DNA from: Oscillospiraceae bacterium
GTDB taxonomy: Bacteria; Bacillota; Clostridia; Oscillospirales; Ruminococcaceae
Length of the DNA: 20,199 nt
Direction of reading: 5' to 3'
Assembly: GCA_016303235.1 (NCBI GenBank)
Contig: JAEDMB010000017.1
Location: forward strand, 1-20,199
In this document: piece after piece, positions 15,795 through 20,199 of the stretch
Position numbering within the stretch: the stretch's first letter is position 1
Layout: every line of letters starts with the position of its first letter
Made by a program: the position numbers and the translations under genes
The notes under the pieces: generated by a model
Told to the model about the DNA's origin: nothing
Seen by the model: the letters and a program-made list of their open reading frames with translations, nothing else
Database searches by the model: none

Positions 15795-17126
15795 TTAATA
15801 TCCCATATTTTTAAGATTTAAAGCAATATTTGTATAAAATTCACGAATATCAAAGCCTTTTATATTTTCTCTGAAAAGGTCAATCATATCGCCGTGGGAA
15901 ATTCCTCTCGGAAATTTATTTTCAATAAGAGTAAAATTTTCGCCATGCTTAGCCGATTCAACCCATACAAGACCGTCATTTTTTCCGTTGCATTTTTTTA
16001 TAAGCAGATAGCCTATATTAAGCGGAATACCGGCTGAAAAGAAATTTTTCATTTGCGACATATAGCTCTGATAGTATACATCAGGGGAATCGGGAAGTGA
16101 TTCATCAAGCTTTTTGCATGAAGATGCCCGAAGGTCAAGTATTCCGGCAAGAAAATCCGGTGAATTGTCACCGAGCCTTGAAAATATTCTGTTATATTTT
16201 TTCGCAACGAATTTTATAAATCTTTCCGGAAATGTATTCAGCAGATTGTCAACAAAATCGCAACCTTTATGCGGAGTATTTATAGTTGTGAGTGATGCAA
16301 CGTACTTGTCCATTCCAAGTCTGCTTATAGCATATCTTGAATCGAGTCCGCCCTTTGAGTGTGCAATAATATTGACCTTTTCCGCACCCGATTCCTTGAT
16401 TACCTCAAGTATGCGGTTTTTAAGCTCCTCCGCACTTTCTGCCACTGATTTTGCAGACTGCTGATTTCCGTAATAAATTTCTGCACCGTATGAAATAAGA
16501 GCGTTCGGAACTCGTCCCCAGTAGTTGAAATACTGCCAGTCACGGAAAAATATTCCGTGAACCATAAGTATAGGATATTTTGTGTGGCATACTGAATTTT
16601 CGGCACGTACCTTTTCAAGGTCAAGGCGAGCCGTCTCAAAACGAAATTCACGCTTTCCGGTTTTGTAAAAGTGACAGAATATTATTATATTTACCGGCGG
16701 AATATACCACATAAAAATAAGTAGTATATACCATATGAATTTTATCTGCTTTGAAGTTACAGCAGTTTTTAAAATTCCGTTCAGTGCCATAGCAATTATA
16801 AATACTCCCGCAAAAAGCGAATTTATAATTACGGTTAAAGCAGAAACATCGGTTTTAATGCATATTGCAATTGTCAGAACAGTTTCAAGAACTGCCGAAT
16901 ATCCTGCAAGCATTATAAGATTACAGCCGTGATTAAGGTGGCGGAGCTTTCTGGAATCCTGTTTGATTTGCGGAGCTTTAAAGCTTTTTATAAAATATGC
17001 TGTTGAAGATATTATAATTACAGCAATTTTCAAAAATATTTTTAAATCCGCAAGAGTGCATATAAATACTGTACTGAAAAAAATCATCAGCAGAATAACT
17101 GACAGAGCATTTTTTATATATTTCAT
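15795..17126 (-). CDS. Membrane-anchored alpha/beta hydrolase, lipase-like
   Basis: A 443-residue protein with two parts. Residues 1-170 hold about five hydrophobic helices; from about residue 185 comes an alpha/beta hydrolase domain beginning PILMVHGIFFRDW. The nucleophile elbow is AHSKGG (Ser257). NDGLV (Asp384) and SHGDM (His411) stand where Pseudomonas/Burkholderia family I lipases have their Asp and His, so the triad looks complete. The expected activity is hydrolysis of an ester, perhaps of lipids at the membrane, but the substrate is unknown. The helices lack a typical signal-peptide cleavage site, so the domain is probably tethered. The start is the ATG at 17126, with AAGGTGAT upstream; a GTG at 17135 overlaps that site. 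The gene lies directly behind a terminator hairpin that follows the zinc-ribbon gene. Confidence 0.8.
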   Translation of the reverse strand: MKYIKNALSVILLMIFFSTVFICTLADLKIFLKIAVIIISSTAYFIKSFKAPQIKQDSRKLRHLNHGCNLIMLAGYSAVLETVLTIAICIKTDVSALTVIINSLFAGVFIIAMALNGILKTAVTSKQIKFIWYILLIFMWYIPPVNIIIFCHFYKTGKREFRFETARLDLEKVRAENSVCHTKYPILMVHGIFFRDWQYFNYWGRVPNALISYGAEIYYGNQQSAKSVAESAEELKNRILEVIKESGAEKVNIIAHSKGGLDSRYAISRLGMDKYVASLTTINTPHKGCDFVDNLLNTFPERFIKFVAKKYNRIFSRLGDNSPDFLAGILDLRASSCKKLDESLPDSPDVYYQSYMSQMKNFFSAGIPLNIGYLLIKKCNGKNDGLVWVESAKHGENFTLIENKFPRGISHGDMIDLFRENIKGFDIREFYTNIALNLKNMGY

Positions 17127-17138
17127 AAAAATCACCTT

Positions 17139-17173
17139 AAAAAAAGACTGTCCGTGTAAAAATCCGGACAGTC
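17139..17173 (-). terminator. Terminator between zinc-ribbon gene and lipase gene
   Basis: On the minus strand a perfect 9-bp stem (GACTGTCCG, arms 17165-17173 and 17146-17154) with a 10-base loop is followed by seven T. The lipase gene's AAGGTGAT ribosome-binding site starts at once after the T run, leaving no space for a separate promoter. Confidence 0.85.
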
Positions 17174-17182
17174 GGAAAAAGA

Positions 17183-17617
17183 TTAGTATGTTTTTGTTGA
17201 GTCAGCGTTGAAGAAGTTGTTACTGCTTTCTGTGTAGTAGTCGTTAGTTTCGAGTGATGTAAAATCTTCATCGTCAGGGTCAGGAAGTCTTGCACCGCAT
17301 ACACCGCAGAACTGGAAGTTATCCTTAACTTCGGAATTGCATTTCGGACAGATTTTGTATCCTCTGATTTCGTTGAGTTCAAAACGCATTCTCTTTATTC
17401 TTCTTCTTCTTGTGTCAATATCCTCGCAGAGGACACGGAAAACGTTAGGGTCTTCGTTAGGGTTCTTGTAGTATTTTTTGCCGATATCTGCAAAGATTTC
17501 AACGATTCTTTCTTCCTCATAGAGGATTTTTCTTTTGAGGTTGTTAGCCTCGCTGATGTTTTTGGCTTTATCGTTAGCCATTTTGCTGACGTCATTGAAT
17601 TTTTCGATAATGCCCAT
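17183..17617 (-). CDS. Coiled-coil and zinc-ribbon protein
   Basis: A 144-residue cytosolic protein of unknown function. The first 90 residues are charged and mostly helical (MGIIEKFNDVSKMANDKAKN, later DIDTRRRRIKRMRFELNEIRG), likely a coiled coil. Next comes a zinc ribbon with paired cysteines, CPKC and CGVCG, about 13 residues apart, then an acidic, serine/asparagine-rich, probably disordered tail. Proteins of this plan are common in Clostridia, but I know no assigned role. The start is the ATG at 17617, with GGGAGTGAT upstream; an ATG at 17635 lies before that site and is rejected. It has a near-consensus promoter and its own terminator, so it is probably strongly expressed as a short transcript, with read-through into the lipase gene. 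Confidence 0.8.
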   Translation of the reverse strand: MGIIEKFNDVSKMANDKAKNISEANNLKRKILYEEERIVEIFADIGKKYYKNPNEDPNVFRVLCEDIDTRRRRIKRMRFELNEIRGYKICPKCNSEVKDNFQFCGVCGARLPDPDDEDFTSLETNDYYTESSNNFFNADSTKTY

Positions 17618-17668
17618 TTTAGAAATCACTCCCATGTATAAATTTGAAAAAAATATTTCTTACTTATA

Positions 17669-17696
17669 ATTATACAATATTTAACGGAATTGTCAA
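17669..17696 (-). promoter_or_regulatory. Near-consensus sigma-A promoter for the zinc-ribbon gene
   Basis: On the minus strand, perfect TTGACA (17696-17691) and perfect TATAAT (17674-17669) are 16 bases apart. Transcription would start near 17662, about 45 bases before the ATG. It is the best promoter match in the window. I see no clear terminator between paaK and this promoter. Confidence 0.85.
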
Positions 17697-17725
17697 GTGT
17701 TTTCAGAATAATTTACGAAAATTTT

Positions 17726-19018
17726 TTAGTGGAGCTTACGTTTATCGACAACACGGACAGCTTTTCCCTCACTTCTTGCTATTGATTTTTCGGGAACGAG
17801 GTGAACCTTAGGGCTTATTCCGAGCATAGTCTTGATAGCGGAAGCGAGTTTCTTTTCTTCAGCCTGAATATTTTCTGACTGTTCGGGTTTCATTTCGATA
17901 TTGATGTCGAGAGTATCAGTATTGTTTACACGGTCAACTTCAATCTGATAGTTGAGCGAGTAGCCTTTATTGATGAGAACTGTTTCAATCTGTGACGGGA
18001 AAACGTTTACACCTCTGATAATAAGCATATCGTCACTTCTTCCCATAGGCTTGCACATTTTTATAAGAGTTCTTCCGCATGAACATTTTTCCCTTGTGAG
18101 AATACATATATCACGTGTTCTGTAACGGAGGAGCGGGAATGCTTCTTTAGTAATGCTTGTGAATACGAGTTCACCCTTTGAACCTTCCGGAAGAACTTCA
18201 CCTGTATCGGGGTCAATAATTTCAGGAATAAAGTGGTCTTCATTTATGTGCATGCCTGACTGTTCGGAACATTCAAAAGCAACTCCGGGACCGCTTGTTT
18301 CAGTAAGACCGTAAATATCGTAAGCTTTGATTCCGAGGAGATTTTCAATTTCGTGACGCATTTCTTCAGTCCAGGGTTCTGCACCGAATATTCCGGCTTT
18401 AAGCTTTATATCATCGGGAGTAAAGCCCATTTCGTGAAGAGTTTCGCCGATATATGCAGCATATGACGGAGTACAGCAGAGAATTGTTGAGCCTAAATCT
18501 CTCATGAACTGAATCTGTCTTTCAGTATTTCCTGATGACATAGGAAGTGTAAGACAGCCTACTTTATGTGAACCGCCGTTCAGTCCGGGACCTCCTGTGA
18601 AAAGACCGTATCCATAGCATACCTGACATACATCTTCTTTAGTACCGCCAACAGCAGTAATAGCTCTTGCACAGCAGTCTTCCCAGAGGTCAATATCATT
18701 CTGTGTATAGAATGCAACAACTCTTTTTCCAGTAGTACCGCTTGTTGACTGTATTCTTACACATTCTGAAAGTGGCTTTGCGAGAAGTCCGTAAGGATAA
18801 GCTTCACGCAAATCAGCTTTTGTAAGGAAAGGAAGCTTGTGAAGGTCATCTGTTGACTTGATGTCATCGGGAGTAACTCCCTTTTTGTCCATAAGATTCT
18901 TGTAGTAAGGTACATTTTCGTAAACATGCTTAACCTGTGCTACAAGACGTTCGTCCTGTAACTTTTTCATGTCCTCACGGGACATACATTCAATTTCTTT
19001 GTTCCAGTAATTTTCCAT
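17726..19018 (-). CDS. paaK: Phenylacetate--CoA ligase (arylacetate-CoA ligase)
   Basis: A 430-residue adenylate-forming enzyme that joins phenylacetate or a related aryl acetate to CoA using ATP. It has the AMP-binding loop STSGTTGK (residues 91-98), the YGLTETSGPG motif (236-245), YRTRD (299-303), and the GRSDDMLIIRGVNVFPSQIE hinge typical of PaaK. Two cysteines in KCSCGR and one in KMC resemble the metal-like cluster seen in many anaerobe PaaK homologues. AGGAGG lies 12 bases before the ATG, a rather long spacing, but no other start is available. It directly follows iorB (39-base gap), as in other anaerobes where it takes or supplies the aryl-acetyl-CoA used by indolepyruvate:ferredoxin oxidoreductase. 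Phenylacetate, indoleacetate and hydroxyphenylacetate are all possible substrates. Confidence 0.92.
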   Translation of the reverse strand: MENYWNKEIECMSREDMKKLQDERLVAQVKHVYENVPYYKNLMDKKGVTPDDIKSTDDLHKLPFLTKADLREAYPYGLLAKPLSECVRIQSTSGTTGKRVVAFYTQNDIDLWEDCCARAITAVGGTKEDVCQVCYGYGLFTGGPGLNGGSHKVGCLTLPMSSGNTERQIQFMRDLGSTILCCTPSYAAYIGETLHEMGFTPDDIKLKAGIFGAEPWTEEMRHEIENLLGIKAYDIYGLTETSGPGVAFECSEQSGMHINEDHFIPEIIDPDTGEVLPEGSKGELVFTSITKEAFPLLRYRTRDICILTREKCSCGRTLIKMCKPMGRSDDMLIIRGVNVFPSQIETVLINKGYSLNYQIEVDRVNNTDTLDINIEMKPEQSENIQAEEKKLASAIKTMLGISPKVHLVPEKSIARSEGKAVRVVDKRKLH

Positions 19019-19057
19019 TGGTAATTGATTCCTCCTGATTTTTTATATATTAATGGC

Positions 19058-19633
19058 TTATGCGTTCTGAACTCCGAGAGCGAAAGCCTTTTTATTAAGT
19101 TCAAGGAATTTTGACGGAACACACTGTTCAAGAGCATTCTGCCATACTGATTCGTCAAATCCCATTTTAGTGGAGAGTACTCCCATAAGTACAACGTTTG
19201 AAGCTTTTGCAGTACCTGCCTGTTCGGCAAGTCCGAGAGCGTCAACAGATATGATATCAATTCCGAGATTTTTAATTTTTCCGTCAATATCTTCCGGATA
19301 TTCCATATTTCCTGTTATTACGGGCATAGGGTCTATTTTCTGAATCGATGTAATCAGATGACCGCCCTTTTTAAGATACGGAATCCATCTTGCAGATTCA
19401 AGTTCTTCAAATGATATAATTATATCAGCCTCGCCTTTTTCGATAACAGGGGAGTAAACCTTTTTTCCGTACTTTACGTATGTGACAACAGAACCGCCAC
19501 GCTGTGACATTCCGTGTACTTCACTGACTTTAACGTCAAAACCCTGATTTAAAAGCACGTTTCCCAAAATTCTCGAGGCAAGCAGAGAACCTTGTCCGCC
19601 TACTCCGACTATCATAACAGATTTAGTATCCAT
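19058..19633 (-). CDS. iorB: Indolepyruvate:ferredoxin oxidoreductase, beta subunit
   Basis: A 191-residue protein, normal length for IorB, the gamma-domain subunit of the 2-oxoacid:ferredoxin oxidoreductase group. It opens with MIVGVGGQGSLLASRIL (glycine-rich loop), followed by VHGMSQRGGSVVTYVKYG and a DIIISFEELESAR segment. With IorA it converts aryl pyruvates plus CoA to aryl-acetyl-CoA, CO2 and reduced ferredoxin, or runs in reverse. GGAGG lies 5 bases before the ATG at 19633. The gene lies between the small acidic gene (14-base gap) and paaK (39-base gap). In most genomes iorB follows iorA directly; here a small unknown gene and a hairpin element lie between them. Confidence 0.93.
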   Translation of the reverse strand: MDTKSVMIVGVGGQGSLLASRILGNVLLNQGFDVKVSEVHGMSQRGGSVVTYVKYGKKVYSPVIEKGEADIIISFEELESARWIPYLKKGGHLITSIQKIDPMPVITGNMEYPEDIDGKIKNLGIDIISVDALGLAEQAGTAKASNVVLMGVLSTKMGFDESVWQNALEQCVPSKFLELNKKAFALGVQNA

Positions 19634-19647
19634 AAAATCCTCCTGAT

Positions 19648-20034
19648 TTATTTTTTAAATAAGATTTCAATATCGCCGTCAACGAATCCGACTCCGACAG
19701 CCTTTGATTTTTTCAGCTTATCCGAATATTTTCCGTTTCCGAGATATTCTTTTATCAGACCGCATATAAAATCCATACCTCTCTGACGGTCAGCATTTTT
19801 TTCGTCTGAATGGTCGATATAGAAAATATCTTCCTCCGAAGAATATATTTCTGAACAAGCCCATTCTCCGCCGTCATTCTCATCAAATTCATCGGAGGCT
19901 ATAAGCTGTATGCCGTATGTTTCGTCTTCCTCCTCATAGAGATTGAAGTTATAAGCTTTAGTATTTTCGGGCATATCCTGTTCAAGCAGATTGTCAAGCC
20001 ATTCTGCAAAAGCTTTATAAATTTCATTTTCCAT
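19648..20034 (-). CDS. Small acidic protein of unknown function between iorA and iorB
   Basis: A 128-residue protein I do not recognise. It is strongly acidic: I count 32 Asp/Glu against 13 Lys/Arg, with clusters such as YEEEDET and DEFDENDGGE in the middle. It begins with an amphipathic helix (IYKAFAEWLDNLLEQD) and ends with a basic helix and a short strand (KLKKSKAVGVGFV). There is no signal peptide, membrane helix or metal motif; it has two isolated cysteines. The start is the ATG at 20034, with AAAGGTGAT upstream. The open frame extends further upstream through a hairpin element and is not credible there. It ends 14 bases before iorB, whose ribosome-binding site follows at once, so the two are co-transcribed. 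The charge resembles small immunity or antirestriction-type proteins, but nothing else supports that. Confidence 0.7.
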   Translation of the reverse strand: MENEIYKAFAEWLDNLLEQDMPENTKAYNFNLYEEEDETYGIQLIASDEFDENDGGEWACSEIYSSEEDIFYIDHSDEKNADRQRGMDFICGLIKEYLGNGKYSDKLKKSKAVGVGFVDGDIEILFKK

Positions 20035-20064
20035 AAAAATCACCTTTGTAAAAAAGTTTTCGGT

Positions 20065-20118
20065 CAAGCCTTTTTCAAAAGGCTTGCAGGGGAGGTTCGG
20101 AGGGGACGGAGTCCCCTC
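20065..20118. repeat. Compound double-palindrome element between iorA and the small acidic gene
   Basis: Two perfect hairpins lie side by side: CAAGCCTTTT with AAAAGGCTTG (20065-20086, 10 bp, 2-base loop), and GAGGGGAC with GTCCCCTC (20100-20118, 8 bp, loop GGA). A GC-rich linker (GCAGGGGAGGTTCG) separates them and could pair with part of the second hairpin. On the minus strand the AAGCC hairpin is followed by GACCGAAAACTTTTTT, so it may act as a partial terminator after iorA. The form is like a dispersed intergenic repeat, but only one copy is in this window. Confidence 0.65.
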
Positions 20119-20125
20119 TGACAAA

Positions 20126-20199
20126 TCATATAGCATCAAATTTACACATTTCCTGACATATTCCACAGCCAACGCATTGAGTATGGTCAATAACGGCTT
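20126..20199 (-). CDS. iorA: Indolepyruvate:ferredoxin oxidoreductase alpha subunit, 3' end only
   Basis: Only the last 23 codons and stop are in the window. They read AVIDHTQCVGCGICQEMCKF, then DAI and TGA at 20128-20126. The CxxCxxCxxxC pattern is the [4Fe-4S] ferredoxin-type site found at the C-terminus of IorA, and the reading frame, strand and following iorB agree with that. The main thiamine-diphosphate domain lies outside the window. No in-frame upstream part can be checked. Confidence 0.85.
   Translation of the reverse strand, partial: AVIDHTQCVGCGICQEMCKFDAI

Noticed and set aside
19648..20034. Immunity-protein or anti-defence role for the small acidic gene
   Set aside because: Strong negative charge alone is not evidence; no toxin, phage or defence gene is next to it.
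20035..20190. N-terminal extension of the small acidic protein
   Set aside because: The extension reads through the hairpin element and overlaps the iorA end out of frame; the ATG at 20034 has its own good ribosome-binding site.

Overview
The window looks like chromosomal DNA from a low-GC Gram-positive Clostridia, most likely a Ruminococcus-type member of the Oscillospiraceae. This is an inference from AT-rich codon use, strong extended Shine-Dalgarno sites, a mazG-hup-rqcP locus typical of Firmicutes, and an anaerobic indolepyruvate:ferredoxin oxidoreductase cluster. I see no phage genes, transposases, CRISPR array, rRNA or tRNA. Coding density is high and no gene-free stretch exceeds about 180 bases.

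Left part (1-8519): a truncated SpoVB/YabM-like flippase runs leftward. Divergent from it is a rightward unit of a PLP aminotransferase, an unrecognised 174-residue protein and trpS, closed by a hairpin terminator. A second rightward unit, with its own promoter, carries mazG, hup (HU), rqcP, a YfhO-family membrane protein and an AEC-family transporter. It resembles the Bacillus yabM-yabN-yabO neighbourhood, but the flippase is inverted and about 3 kb away, and yabP, yabQ and divIC do not follow rqcP.

Middle part (8520-15282): a ROK-family regulator, which appears to have lost the family's zinc cysteines and sugar-kinase catalytic residue, is transcribed rightward from a good promoter. It converges on a leftward rmuC-malQ-glgP operon, and a strong two-way hairpin separates them. 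MalQ and GlgP together break down maltodextrin or glycogen to glucose and glucose-1-phosphate; the ROK protein is a plausible regulator. RmuC at the head of the operon carries an internal 62-residue duplication in its coiled coil.

Right part (15283-20199): a small four-helix membrane protein runs rightward. The remaining genes run leftward: iorA (only the 3' end is present), a small acidic unknown protein, iorB, a paaK-type arylacetate-CoA ligase, a zinc-ribbon protein behind a near-consensus promoter, and a membrane-anchored lipase-like hydrolase. IorA/IorB and PaaK together interconvert aryl pyruvates, aryl-acetyl-CoA and aryl acetates.

No clearly new multi-gene system is visible. The most distinctive signals are three places where a hairpin sits directly before the next gene's ribosome-binding site with no room for a promoter (hup/rqcP, zinc ribbon/lipase, iorA/small gene), a compound two-palindrome element plus an unknown acidic gene splitting iorA from iorB, the degenerate ROK protein, and two unassigned genes.
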